A DNA stretch of 64,000 bases from the NCBI GenBank assembly GCA_000469685.2, contig LS997563.1, forward strand, positions 4,351,281 to 4,415,280, written 5' to 3'. Made by a program: the position numbers and the translations under genes. The stretch's first letter is position 1, and each line of letters opens with the position of its first letter. Shown here piece after piece: positions 45,182-58,855 of the stretch. Under the pieces are notes generated by a model. It did no database searches. It was not told the origin of the DNA and saw only the letters and a program-made list of their open reading frames with translations. This stretch comes from Haemonchus contortus. Lineage: Eukaryota; Nematoda; Chromadorea; Rhabditida; Trichostrongylidae.

Positions 45182-48100
45182 TTAAAGGGCGATGGGGGAG
45201 ATAAAAGCTGCCCTAGTAGTCTCCGCATTCCACTTTCTTGATCATTGAATTGTCTCTACGAAAGTTTATATTTTTACTTGGGAGACCATCCTTTAAGGAA
45301 TATAACGCGCATCTCTCTACAGACCAGTCCGGTATCAATTAATCGGCCATAAAAGGGTATAAAAGGGTCAAAGACTTGGATCGGACGAGATGGATCCCGG
45401 TGAAGGGTTCAAACAACGGCCTTAGTATGCCAGCTGTACGGCTCTCCACTTTTCTACCCATCTATCTCAATCGTATCGTATCAGCTATGTATGTAACCTT
45501 CATTTCCTCCCTTACGAGCTTCTTGCATGCAAAATCGACAATTACCAGTAAAACTAGCATTCAATGGTTCGACTGGAGATAAGCGAGGTAAAGGGGAAAT
45601 ACATGGTGGATTTTTTGGCTAAAAAATGGCATTAAGCATCAAAGAAAATTTTACTGTAGCATTACGTTCCTAAACGAGTCTTGGGTACCCAGTGTTTTAC
45701 GGAACGGTCCCTATTCGAACCTTGGACATTAGACAATTGGATCCTACATAGGAACTTTGGACATCCAGGGGAGGGAGTACCTTACAGGCTTTCATGGTGA
45801 CGGTTCAGCTGCGAGGCTTGGGCCTCAATGTTTTGCAATCATTCAGATCTCAGTAGCATCAAGGGGCTCAAGTTTTCTTATCCTCAACCTCTGTCGCTTG
45901 GTTAAAACTAAATGGGAACTCCTCTTTCAGAAGCAACTGTTCAAGATAGGAAAGGTATCCTTCGGGGAGCTCCCTTATTCTCATGTTAGCCAAATTCTGA
46001 AATGCTTAGGATGTCGCTTCACAGTGACAATGGAAGGGTCGGGTAGTAAGAGCGGTACGGAGCAAACAAAGAAGCAATTATATGTAATTGATCTTATTCA
46101 TACTCTAGAATAGCGCGACCCGTAAGTTAGAAAAGCAGCATAAAACGTGACGGATTCGCGACCTCACAGGTCCAGTAGTAAGCTACGAAAACGGGTACAG
46201 GACTCTCGGTCGGAGAGAAAAAAAGGGCGACGTGGAGCTGCTCTTGTAGTTCCGGTATTGTCTGACCTCATTACTTCGTCAAGACGGACTAACACAGGGG
46301 CCTCGTTCCGGCATCAGTTTAGCACTAAATCTGGAGCCTTTCAGAAAACCGTTTATACACTGAGAAATCTCAAAATCGATCTTATGTGTTGGGATAGTTT
46401 TCAAGCCCAGTGGACAAACCAGTATCCGGTAGAGCGTTGATTGAAGTTTGCATGTCATAAATCCGTATCTGCCCTGGAAAATAGCTGTTCCCATATATTT
46501 CCATACACCGAGGATTGTTTACTCAAAGAGATTAAACCAGTGGGAAATTACAAGTCGAATTCGAAGACCACATTACTACAACAGCCGGAGCAGCACTACA
46601 TTACTTAAACAGTTCTTTCAGAAAATACTTCATCACGGTTTTGAATGGAAACTGTATGGTCTGGGGTTGATCAGTCAGGGAAGGTAAGGCTGGTACAAAA
46701 GCTTTACTGAGAGAGGTTAAGTAGGATAATATAGGTAGGGGCAAGGCCTGAGGTACATTTTTTGGTACGCATCGTTTTCCCTGGTCGAAATCCCCTTCAA
46801 TCGCATCCTTTCGGGGTGAACGTGCTTGTGAATGGGAATTCTGGATGGGAAACTAAATAGAACGTCGGCCCATTTTGGATCCCCACTTGAAACTGTCCAG
46901 GAAGTTGCAGACTTAAATTGAGCATTTCAAAGGGATCAGGTAAACTTTGTGGCAGAAAATAGCAGTGATGGGGGGTCAAAGTGGCTGTACCGTGCACATG
47001 GTGCAGGGATCCTTGCAACCCGTCGAGGCCCTCCAGGAATTATATGCCTTCTGGGTTGCTCGGTCGAGGCTACGGAATTCACTGGCCATTGGGAGCTACA
47101 AGAACAACTGTACATGCTAAACAGGCCTCCCAGTAAGATTCTAAAAAGGGAACTAAGGGTGTGGTCGCCCTGAAGTTGAGCAATCGACAAGAAAGAACTA
47201 TTTGTTGTGGTTTTTTTGTTGTTGTTTGTTTAGTTAAAGAGTTTAGCCCCTGTCAGCCATAAGGTTCAGTAAAAGAAACTGTAAAAAAGCGGAACCGAGC
47301 CGTGTGGACGCAAAAATTCACTAATTCAACAGGTTTCCAAAGGGCAAAACGCCAAAAAAGTAAGTAAGCTATAGGAAAAATACTCTCTTCATGACTAGTT
47401 TATAAAAATTCGTTCAAAATGATCACGGAAGGATGAAAATGGCAGGGACTTCAGTTTTACGGGAACCTTCGTCTTTTTAATGGATTCATCAATCACCTGC
47501 CTTGCTATAGGTGTCATGGTCAGTGTAATAAACTAAAACTCTGGGAGCCGAGACGATGTATGACAGGCAAGATTTCCATTTACAAAAACTATTTACACAC
47601 GAAATTAGCAAAAAGAAATTGTTTCGAGAATTTCAATTACGCAAGCAAAACTGCTAAGAACCCTGGGAACTGTGACACAGTTTTATGGGCAACCTGATGA
47701 TTTATTTACTCGCTCAAATCACGCCTAGACTGATTGATTCCTATCCTCCTTAATAGCTGGAACACAAATTTTCTGAGAAGAAAGTGACAAAACAATGTAC
47801 TTTGTTTTGAACCAATAGAATCTGTGGACCTACTGCCTGAGTAGATTTCTATATTTGGAAAGTGAACTTTCAGATGTGACCACAGTAGATCCTCTATGAA
47901 AGTCGACTGCGTGGCTCACCTCCAAGGGAAATCGGAATGATTAGCGTCAAGAGCTTTGGATACTCCGTCCCACTTACCTCTATCTGATTGAGTACCTGTA
48001 CGCGGAGCTCCTGGAAACCCATTGAGTTTCTTAGGACATCAGAGTTAACGACAACATCGTAAAGGAACACTTCCTAGTCGCAGGAGTCGAAAGAAAATCA

Positions 48101-49239
48101 GTGAAACATAGATAGAATTAGCATCTTGAAGTTGTGCACTGCTGCAAAAGGTGACCGGTAGCCAATATGAAGTCTCGGGTAGGGACCTCGAGCCCCAGGT
48201 TTGTATAAAGGGAAATTCCCAAAGGGAGATTTACTTATCGCCTTATTTGGGCCGTGACTCGAATGACGGGTTTTAAGGCATGCGCTGGAGAAAATGAGGA
48301 ATCGGAGTCGATACATTTGCCGATGATCAGATGTCGGAGACAGTCCAGCGCTTTCTGTATATCAAAGACCAGGCAAGCGGGACAGGGGAGGGATTTGATG
48401 CTTCAGCGCCATTTAGAAGATGCCAAGTCGTGGATCGTACTGATTGAGGATCCCATAGTTGTATAACTCGATGGGGATGATGATTTCTCTCCAATGAAGT
48501 CAGAACTGCTGTTTCTGTTTCGAAATTTGCAGAAATTGAGGTAAAGATTGAGGTGTTCCTAGAACATGTTTAACTTTTTTACCTTACAGGTTGATGGGAC
48601 TAGAACATGACTCTGAATAAGCTCTACAGTAAAAGTACCCAAACAAACTTCTCCTCCCTAACACCCGTTTGGAGGAGGGATCGGAAAAAACACAGACAGA
48701 TCTAGCAGCGATAGGCTTGATTTCACTAAAGATTCGTTTCAGCAAAGCGGAATACTTCCTAAAACTTTTTGATGGGTTAGAATAAACAAATGAACATTCT
48801 CAGAGTGCTTCCAAACGTTTTTGCCGAATTCCATGACAGTGCAGTAGAAGTGCAAGAACGGGAGTACTATCGCCCGAGTAGGTAGTAACCTACATAACAA
48901 AGCAGTAACGTCTCATTACCTTTAGATCAGTAAAAAAATGCGAAAATGTAAGGTTCACCAGAGAAGATTCCATCTAGCGATCTCGTTTACCGAAACGAAA
49001 AGGAAAAGAAACCAATCTGAAGAGCTTTTTTCTAGAGTGAAACTGCTTAGCAATTCATTCTGTCACCTGTCAAGGTCATGGCCGGCTTGACGTACTCGTA
49101 CAAACAACGGAATGCGTAATTATTTTAGTGACAGCTAAAAATGAGCGGTCTTACTTTTGTATTCCTTACACCTCGATTCGGTAAACTCATGCACGGGTTT
49201 CCTCTTACCTTAGTGAATAGGAAAGGATAAAGTCTTGGG

Positions 49240-49506
49240 GCATCAATCGATCCCGTCTGGGAGATGTGTCCACGCATTCGACTTCCATTCAGAATCTTAG
49301 TGGCGTATTGAAGGCGTATGTGGCCTATACAATGACTAGCGGTGGCCAGCCAATGTACAAGTCAGTGTTTTTATCCTCCCAGACGAGTCTGGTATAAATT
49401 CACCGACCCCGGAGGAATGGAAGGCTAGTTTGGCCCAGGCGACCGATCCGAGATTCGAACCCGTGTGAGATAATGTGCCACTTACCACTATACCACCTTG
49501 GCCCAG
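49240..49506 (-). mobile_element. tRNA-derived SINE, copy C
   Basis: This is the best-preserved tRNA-like head. The minus strand starts GGGCCAAGGTGGTATAGTGG (box A region), with box B ACGGGTTCGAATCTCGG about 30 nt later. The body then matches copies A and B: CTCCGGGGTCGGTGAATTTA, CCAGACTCGTCTGGGAGGAT, GACTTGTACATTGGCTGGCC and GTATAGGCCAC. The body after the head shows that it is a SINE and not a working tRNA gene. Confidence 0.85.
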
Positions 49507-50029
49507 TGAATAAGCAGTTAGGTGAAAATGGGGATTTGCTTTCGATTTCCAAATTGACAGCGTACGGGGCAACTTTGGGTTTGTTTCAGAGGCTCCTAAC
49601 CTTCTGCCAAGTCTGGTTCCCTGCTTTTTCAGTTGAAAGAAAGGAAAGATGAGTTCTCAAGCGGGTAATGTTGAGTTTCGATCAGAAAACCATACATTCA
49701 ACCCAGATCTCCAGGATTGGGAGGTATTACAGCGCTGACAGTAATGCAGTTTGAGAGAACGTGTTGTCCACGAAAGGTTTCAAATACGGCAAACATCCAG
49801 TCAAACGCGATGCAAGATTAAATGCCGAAGGCGCGGCGGATTCCCTACCAAACGCTTACCGACGAGTAGCCTGGTTCCTTAGTCATAAAGTGAAGTGAAC
49901 GACAAGAAGGGTCTTCCTTGGGAAGGATCCGTAACCAATGGTGGAGAGGCAGGCTTTTCAAAATTTCAGCACTTCCTTCAAGTGCCCCAGAAAAACACCA
50001 ATATACAGGAACTAGGGAAGCACAGGTTC

Positions 50030-50121
50030 AGAGCCACCTAATTTGAAGTAATAGCGAGAGCGAGTTCGATGTTCTCATGGGAACATCGAACTCTCGTTAT
50101 TACTTCAAATTGGGTGGCTCT
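50030..50121. repeat. 92-nt near-perfect foldback element
   Basis: The left arm 50030-50074 and the right arm 50081-50121 are complementary over about 40 positions (outer end AGAGCCACC/GGTGGCTCT, inner end GATGTTC/GAACATC), with a 6-nt loop and a single 4-nt insertion in the left arm. The transcript would form a precursor-sized hairpin. No gene is adjacent. Confidence 0.9.
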
Positions 50122-53100
50122 AGACGAGTTTATAAGAAAGTGACATCAATGAACGAAAGATTGCTTTTGTAAAAACATCACATTAAATCGTTCAAACAGG
50201 ATGCTAAACCTAATGATTCAGGGAGTCCCGTAGAGATCCTATGGGATTGGACTACCTACCCAGTAGGAACTGGATCCGGACTCAAAATTCCACCGAAAGA
50301 TTTGAGCTAGAGAACGAGATGGAGAGCAACAACACGATCAGACTTCTGCTTACCTTCTTTCAGGATCTGGTGAGGCTCATTCCAACCAAAGCGAAGGTCT
50401 TCCTGGATGAATCTTGGGTTGCACTGCCCCTGAGGAGTTCCCAAAGCTGGTTACCCGTTCCAATCACTCATAAGGGTAGAGAAGTGGATGGGCCAGAAAT
50501 GTCAATAGAGGAATGAAATGGAATACATTCCAAAATGTGTTTCCATCTATGGCAGATGGTTGAACGTTGTAGTTGACATTTACACTCAGCTGTAGACGAT
50601 GTTGCCGTGGGACCGGTCTCGTAGCAGCTCAGCCCTCGTCTAGAAGAAAACTCATTCAGAATCATAACGACGTCGCTTTCCTCTTAACGATGTTGAACTA
50701 AAACGGGAAGAACTGTAAATCACATCATTCTGATCGTTTGTTTCTGCCAGTTTTTCAGTCGATCATTCATCAGCATCTTCATCTGAAGACGGAGAACATC
50801 AGTAGAGGAATCCCACCGCTGGTTCGTCAAGGAACTGACTCCTTCTCATTACAGTTTGTCAGAGTTATCACGGGCATGGAAGTTTATTCCTTTTTGATAA
50901 GACCACCGACCAAGACAAGCAATACGACAGAATTCTGTGCAGACCTACCGGTTTGTGCGTCCTTCTGGGAAAAAATATGAGCGCGATTTTGCAAACACGG
51001 CGGTGGTAATTCGGGCTATTGGCGTTTTATCAAACGAAGCTATAAAATTGTGGTAATGGGAGAAAATGGTAGTTAACAAGAAAAGGCCGAAAATGAAAAG
51101 TTCTATGCTTGGCACGGATACCCAACAGTTCGCAACGAAACCTTTTGAAATCGTGGAATGCACGAACTACTTGGACTGCAGGTTGTGCCCTTCGGTCGGT
51201 CAGGCGAAGGCATGGTAAGATCGATGCCTAGTTATTGCCTGACGCCTATTTACCTCACTATCTTAGTTACCGAACCATTTAAAAAAGATTCATGGAGTCT
51301 CCCACGGAACGACTTATTTCCCTCTCTTTCGTCTTGGAATCAACGTTGGGAGGCTTTTCGAAAGAGCCACTGTACTTGGGAGATAGAGATTCGAGATGCA
51401 CTCACTTGAGAGCCTCCAAACCTACGTCTGAAAGAGAGAGTTCTCAGATAATTTGGGTTACCACCTTGGCGAAAACGATTGAAATGACATCGCAGTGAAA
51501 GTCATAAGACCGATTACGAGACGGGAAAACTTGTCTGTAACGGCAAAGGGCGAAGCTGAAGGGCCCCACCTTACCCCATTCAACCTTTCACTTAACTGAA
51601 AACTCATAGGAAAAATTCATTTGACATCGTTCAATCAATTTCGTTGCCCCAGCTTAAGATGACCTGAAGGGCGGGGGAGTTTTGTTCCCAGGGCGAAGGT
51701 ACTAGGATAACGTTCCACGCGAAGGAGAGAATTGCCCAAACATGCAGACCCACCGAGTCTATCTCTCTCGCGGCCCTCTTCTCCTTCGCTTAGGTGCTGG
51801 TTTCGCCCTACCATCTCAGTTCCATCTCACTTAAGTAGGGTAAAAGCACCAAGACTGTCATGGGTAATACGAGTAACCAGTAACTAGAACAGTTCTAAAC
51901 CAACTGTACTGTTGACAGAAAATTCGGGGGATGAAGGATGAGTGTGAACCTCATGGACGACCATTCTCCGTATTTGAAGAACAGAAGCTTTATCACCAAA
52001 TCAAAGGAGTAAATCTTCCCGTGCTATCCTTTCCCTCCTGCAGCGCAAAAGTCCGGATTACCCTCTTCTGAGGACAGAAGTATGAAAGCCGTTTCTGAGG
52101 AAGATTTGATCAGACAAGCCAGAGAACGACAGCATATTAGTCATCGTGACATACATTGAAATGGCTATAGAAGTCAAGGAAAACAGGATACGAACCCGAA
52201 GAAAACTGGAGTCGTAACCCGTATGGATGGCGAGCACCTTGTACCATCGTCGGTTTTGGGGGGAGAGGGTCGAACACTGAAGTGAATGGGCGCCGACCAT
52301 CGCTTAGCAGCAATAACTTGCCACTCCTTTCTTAGAGGTGAAAGCGCCAACCTAATGGAAGATGGTAAACGACTCGGAAAAACTCGGTACGATTCTACAA
52401 TCGCCCAGTCCATCAACAATGAACTCAAGTTTCGCATAAAGGTTTTTTTCCCTCCGACAATACTGATGAGCGGGTAATTGTCTCTGAAAACCTTGAAAAA
52501 ATGAGGGATAGGGTTATTAGTTTCGAATAAACTGGCCTCGATGCGTCCCGGGTTCGCCGTTCACTTAAAGTCAAGGTGAGACTTCAATGCATACTGGGCT
52601 ACCTCCTAGACGAATCAAGTGCTGATGCACCAAGCTTGAAAGAACAGGACTTCTTGGAGTCATTAGGATTCCGAAGGAAGTCCCCTTGCCATGTTTCCTC
52701 CCACATAGGAAAGCTACACGATCAGTCAGGCTCCATTTCCCCCAGAGGTCTGTCATTTTGAACCAGCCCAAGAGGAAAAGGCACTGACTCGTCACTGGCT
52801 ACAAGTATGTATGTATGTACGGGTCAACAGTACACCCAAATCACACTGCGTTACTGAAGGAATGTGGGATGCCTGAGCGCATCCCAGAAGGGGCTAAATC
52901 CTCCTTGTGAATGGGTCAAGGTACAACCATTAGTTTTCTGGAATTTTTCTCGCTGACTCATAACAAGTATGATTAATGGGAGTAGGCATAGGTAACACCC
53001 ATTTCGGTAACACCCACCCAAACAGTCCCGCCCTAGTGGAGAACGATGTAACCAACAAAGATTTCCCGAAAACTCAACAGGAAAAGTATTTTGGCTTTCA

Positions 53101-53937
53101 GAGTTCAAGACTTGTCCGTGAAGATGGAAATAGGCAAGTTTCAGAGAGGAACCTATTGTTTACAAGAACACTCAGTTATGTCAACAAAGTAAATAACAAC
53201 AAAGAAAGCAGCCGCAACAGTAGGGGCTCAAGTTAGCCGAAGGGAAGGTTGATTTCTTAGAGACTCAATTTCTCCAAATCAAAATCAATGTCAGAATGGC
53301 TGTGCCACGGAAACAAGGTTGTCGGGCGAGCCCGAAAAAAAGTACTTGGGTGGTTGAAAAAAATCAACTGAAGCAAAATCGGAAGATACGATAAAGGAGC
53401 AATGAACTGGTAATGAATCGCGTTAGAAACTGGTCACGAAGTAATAAAATGTGAAGAATCCAAACGGAAATGTTACGGGAGTACGTGACGGATTTAACTA
53501 CGCTCGTTTACAAGTGGTCGTACTCATCTAGGAGAAATGTATGGCCGTTAAAAAGCGCTGTTGAGTACGCCATGGAGCCAACAGCGGTGTTAAGAGTTAT
53601 CGTAACAAATAACAGAGGGATGACTCGTCAACATTAACATGAGTAATTTATACAACAGTAACAGCTCAAAGAGTTTCTCCCCCCTCGAGTACACCCGAAA
53701 CGGTCAGGCGACGCTGAAGGCCCTGAGTGGAGCCGTAACTACTTCTTTATCTTTGGCACTTGCTATGAACGTAGGAAGATTAAAGTGGATTCCAAAGAGC
53801 GCTGTGAACTTGGGACAGAACCCAGCTGACTCCACTCTGGACCGGTGAATATGCAGTTTGGGGAGGGGCAACCGCTCCTTGCCAAAATCAAGCACCAGAG
53901 CACTAAGAGGAAGAATAGTCGAGGGTAATTGGGCTTA

Positions 53938-54140
53938 GAAACGGTTCCTAACCAAAGAAATATAGTTTTTACGTAAGCCTTAAAAGGGGAGGAGCGCCGG
54001 GGTGGATGAGATAATTACCCCGTGCAAAAAGTCTGGATGGGGTGAGAATTGACGGTGACTCACCCACCCTGGTGCACCATCCCTCCTAGGCACGATTTAA
54101 AAATAATTTTTTCTTGGCTAAGAACCGCTCCTAGGGTCCA
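53938..54140. repeat. Foldback element related to the one at 705-823
   Basis: The core (53981-54089) matches the element at 705-823: AGGGGAGGAGCGCCGGGGTG, GTGCAAAAAGTCTGGATGG and GACTCACCCACCCTGG. The complementarity continues outward: GGTTCCTAACCAAAGAAA on the left pairs imperfectly with TTTCTTGGCTAAGAACCG-type sequence on the right. The full element is therefore about 200 bp. Confidence 0.75.
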
Positions 54141-55280
54141 CAAACTCGTTGGGCCCAGGTTTCCCTTGGCTTACCCCCTACCTAACAGCACAGGAAACGG
54201 CCCCTTTTGTATTACTGTACAGGTGCGACTCGAGTAGACCTCTGATTGACTGTAAATACACTTGATGGGTATCCTACATGGAAGTGGGAAGGTGGTACGT
54301 GGGAGGATGATATAAGTTCCGCTAGTTTCGCAGCAGTATTTCGCTTCAGTATGATACTTCATGGCCATTGTAGCACTGCTAGAAGTCCGAAGACTCCCCA
54401 TATCGGCCCTCCTATTACAATAGTCAAATTAAGGACAAATTTTGAAGGAGATAGGCCTACATGTGGGCAAACAGACAGGCACAGATGGAACGATCGGCGA
54501 AGAAATAAGAGGTTTGTACCTTCAAGTTGCAGATATGAAGGGTTCTCGTAAAGAAAAACGTCCGAGAAAGGGCACATCAATGACTGAAATTCAATTTAAA
54601 ACGATTATACCGTCAAGGCCATCATCTGAAATGCGTTTCAAAGGGCCTCCCTCTCGGAAGTGGCATTGCGGGATGTACGATATTGTATTCATGTAACGTC
54701 TCGAGAGTGTAAGAAGTAATTAGCCGTGTAACAGCAGAAAACAAAATCGGACTCATTCAATCAGGTTACTGTAGGCAATCAGTTATGCAAACTGCGCAAC
54801 GTGACGAGAAAACTCGTCCTAGAACTACTCTCCGTCGCTGGAGGGTGGGCGATTGCTTCATCAACGAATTTTCCAGTTGTTGTTAGCTAGTTGCCTCAAA
54901 GTTGATAAGCAGCATCGCCCCTTAGACTCTACCCGAAGCAACTGGACAGAGCCGAGAGGGAGGAAACCTCCTTAAGTGGGCAAAGCGGCAAGTATCGTGT
55001 TCCGCCCTAAGGTAGTCTCTGTTGCCATGTCCCTGCTTAATGGGAAGAACCGCTACCATGAGAAGGACCCTAATTTTTGGGATTCGCAGGAGTTTTGTGC
55101 TGTTGGCCATCGTTGGGTTATTTTGCCCTTTCATTACAGCATCTAATAAATAGACATCAGAATATACCCACAAGACAACCCAAAGATGACCGCTTCAGAT
55201 CCCTGGTGGGGAAATTGACTTGAAACAGTCCTACAACTCTACCGATCGATACCGGCCCAAGGGCGACTGGTTAGGGTAAG

Positions 55281-55294
55281 ATATCTCGAGATAT
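55281..55294. repeat. 14-bp perfect palindrome
   Basis: ATATCTCGAGATAT has no spacer. It has no context that suggests a function. Confidence 0.6.
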
Positions 55295-58200
55295 TCGAGT
55301 TAAGTCTATTGAGTTAAAGACTAGGCCATGAACAATGCTGTCAAAAGAAGTTGAAGTGTATGGGAGCCTGAAACTCCCAGAACTATCAAGGAATCCATGT
55401 TAACTTACCCAAGATTCGCTCAAAGTGAAGCTGAGAGAGAATGAAGAGAAAGTATAAGCTTCAGCAGGAAGCAGCCAGCTCTGTAGACTGCTTTCCCACT
55501 GAAGTCCTCCGATGGATCGGAATAAGAGCATCACTTAACGACCGCTCTGAGGATCGGGGTCTGACTCATAAACGTATGTAAGACATATAGTCAGCGCTGA
55601 TTTCCAGTTCCCCCCGGCAGAATGAGAACCCACAAACATGCTAATATGCCGGCTTACACACGAGTTTCCACTGTCGTTTATGGTTCTTCTATGGTATGGG
55701 ATGATGAGAATGTCGGTTAGCTTCCTATGGGAAGCCATAACACTATGGCGACGTCCAAGACCACTTATTGGAACACTAATGTTGACTATGATGCCTCGTA
55801 AATGAACTGGCTACGACGATACTTGCATGACTTGGGTATAAACGAGGAAGTCAAAGGATTTTTTAGCTTGTACGAGTCCAACATTAAAATCATAAAGCCA
55901 TTCGCGTCGGGATTTTATTGCTTTTGGCGAGATCCTGTTCATTACCGGGTTTCCATCAAAGACGACTGCTTGAGGATGATCGGGTAGAAGCGAACAGTTC
56001 CTAGGACTTTTGGAAGGAGAAAGCTTCCTTGCAATTCGAATCGATTTCCAGAATCTCTGACATTCTGATGTCCGCAGAAGCGATTAAAAGGGCTCTGAAT
56101 TGAAAAATTGACTACAGAAAAACAAAAAAAGAGATGCTTCTCACATGGGCACTACCCTACCATGATGAACCTCTTCCCATTTGGGCTTCAAAACTGCAGT
56201 GTCCATATGACGGTCGTCCCATTTTTGAGGGCAGTTCAGAAGATCAGCAGAGGGCAGAACATTCGAAGTATGAGATTTTCCGTTTCTCAGGAGGAACTGA
56301 AAAACGCAATTCATAGATTATGAAGTTGAGTAGATGGGCCCATCCAATATTCATCCATTTTCCGTTGGTGCAACTTATAGCCATTACTTTTTCTGATCCA
56401 AAACCCTCCCAAACTGCTTTTGACAAGGAGCTGCAAGGTAAGTTGCTTCTAGTGAGCGTAAGGAAGGGGAATATGGTCAGTGTTGACTAAAAAAGCATCC
56501 AACTGATTGGTACTTCTGGGCAAATTCGTTTGAAGACGTGGGAACATTGGGGCAAACATCTTGTGGGTAATGAGTGTACGCTTTCGAACAAAGTACTTCA
56601 AAATTCCTCAGATCTATTGATCTCACTGATCTGTAATTCACTTCTACTTCCGTACGATACACAATCCAGAATGGTATAGGGGTGTAATATCAAGTAGCCC
56701 ATTATGGAACTCACGGGAAGCTCTGGAACTGGGAAGAAAGTCATAGACCTCCCACAGCTGAGCCACCCGTCACGATTCATTTAGTTTGATGGATGGTGTT
56801 TTTTTCAAATTAGCGGTACGATACGAGAACAGAAAAGAACCATGATATTGAAGAAAAAACGAAATCAATAGGAAAGAAGAGAAGAGCAGTTCGGTTATCG
56901 GAAGGTTTGCAAGGACGTGTGATGTGTTAAATGGGATAACGCGAGGTGTCCTTCCCATCCTCCACCTCCACCACGGTAATAGTGGTGGGCGACGAGTCTA
57001 AGGGGTGTTTGTCCCAGTTATCGGTTCTACGACTGGATCATGAGGGCTGCCGTTTTGGTGAGAGATCACCACTTTGAGGACAGGCTCAGTAGAGGTAAGA
57101 AATATCAAAAACAAACAACAACATGAAACAATAAACAAGATCAACAGGTCGTGGGCTCTAGTAGTTAATCTTGTGCAGTTGGGCTAGAAGTCTTCCGCTT
57201 GGAGTGAATGCATATGCTATGAGAACAATCTTCACCATGAACTATTACCTGAAAGGGTGTAGTATGGACACTTCTAGAGCCGGATGACGCCCTTCTTAAC
57301 TTACCCACACCCTATAATTAACTGGTTAAGTGGTGTGAATCGCGATTTACCGACTTCCCCATAGATCCAGTCAACCCGACCTTTTACTTCCTGGGCTTCC
57401 TTCTTTCACCTGAGAATTGGGAAGAGGTGTTCGTCTCAGAACTGGAAAAAGGCTAATATCGTAAACTCTCGGAGGGTCAAGTAAGCTTGGAAATACATCC
57501 TCTCCCTCATACTGTGAATGAAAATTAACTAGGAGCTGGTCACCCATACTGCGTTGATTCAAGGAACCTGCTTTTTTCCTAAAGTCTTCTTTGGTCACTT
57601 CTCCAGATTAGGAGCAATTAACTCATCGTGCTTTAATCGGTTTTTTATCTGTACCAAAAAAGGAAGGATTTCGAAAAAAAAAGCCTCTTTTTAGACCAGA
57701 ATTCCATGACAAGAACCCAGTTTTTCCTTTGTTGGCATGCTCTGGGTAACTTCAGCCATTGGATCACTTTGGGAGAGGTTGATTAATTAAACAGAAGAGC
57801 TCCTGAAAAGATGTGGAGTAGGGATAGCGAATTCCCTTTGCTTGCTTGACCGGAATCTCCCCAAAAAGTCTGTTATCCGGGTGAGCATAAAGAGGAAATG
57901 AAGGGACTCGTGTTATGACTGCTACGAGCTCGAGGGCCGACCGAAGGTGGCCACTGGTCTTCAGTTGGCTGCAGATAGCCTCAGAATTACTTGAACATCG
58001 AACCAGCCTTTTAAGGCGAATCAGCCTAATTATCAGGATCTCATGCTAATGATGTAGCTCTTCTTGCATAATGAGGGCTATTGATCATTCACAGAGATAC
58101 AGTAATGCCGTAAGCATTCCTTTTTCATTATTATTTATTGTGTTTAATCGGTCCCTGGCAAGATCTGAAATCTTCATCGCTTCTGGGCATCGTGCTTGAG

Positions 58201-58594
58201 TGAGGGAACCGCTTTATTTGAAGACGGCTGCAAGTTTGAAGTCAGCCCGATATAAAGCTATTTCCAAGGCCGAACAAGAGTCTCCCTTCGATCTCGTAGG
58301 TGACTACCGGGGGTTCCTCAGACAACAGGTGGAATAGGGTGAATCTTTCCAGAGAATCTGCAAATTAGTCGTAAGTCGAGGTTCCTTGAAATTGGGTGAA
58401 GACCCTGAAATAAATATTTCAAGGTAAACAGAGTAAATCCGGCACCTATAATCTGGGACATGTTCTCCAAGATAGTGCCAACTTTAACATTTTTGTCTAA
58501 GGACGACCGCTACAGACAGTATGACCCTATCAAGCCTACAAATTCGAAGTTGGTCCGAAATGAGCTGTAAAGACGATCTAGATGGAGAGTATGC

Positions 58595-58855
58595 ACAACT
58601 TCTTCTGCCGCGTTCGACTTCCTTTCGGAATCGTAGCTATTGGCAGAAAATGAATAACAGTAAACGGTGGCCAGTCAATTGCAGTCAGGTGCTTTTATCA
58701 TCCCAGATAAGCTTGGTACAAATTACGCGACCCTAGAAACATAGAAGGCTTTGTCGGCCTTAGTGAACATCGATTCGGGAACTGATCCTCGGGCTATGTG
58801 TGTGACAGTTCGTCAGTCTACCTCTGAGTTACACCAGCGTCAGCCCTACTGAACT
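58595..58855 (-). mobile_element. tRNA-derived SINE, copy D (worn)
   Basis: The minus strand has a tRNA-like head GGTGTAACTCAGAGGTAGAC, which resembles a box A better than the other copies do. The box B is degraded. The body retains CCAAGCTTATCTGGGATGAT, GACTGCAATTGACTGGCCAC and GAAGTCGAACGCGGC in family order. It is more diverged than copies A and C. Confidence 0.65.

Noticed and set aside
49420..49506. Possible tRNA gene (GGTTCGAATC with a box A-like head)
   Set aside because: The acceptor stem does not close at tRNA length and a shared non-tRNA body follows, so it is the head of a SINE.
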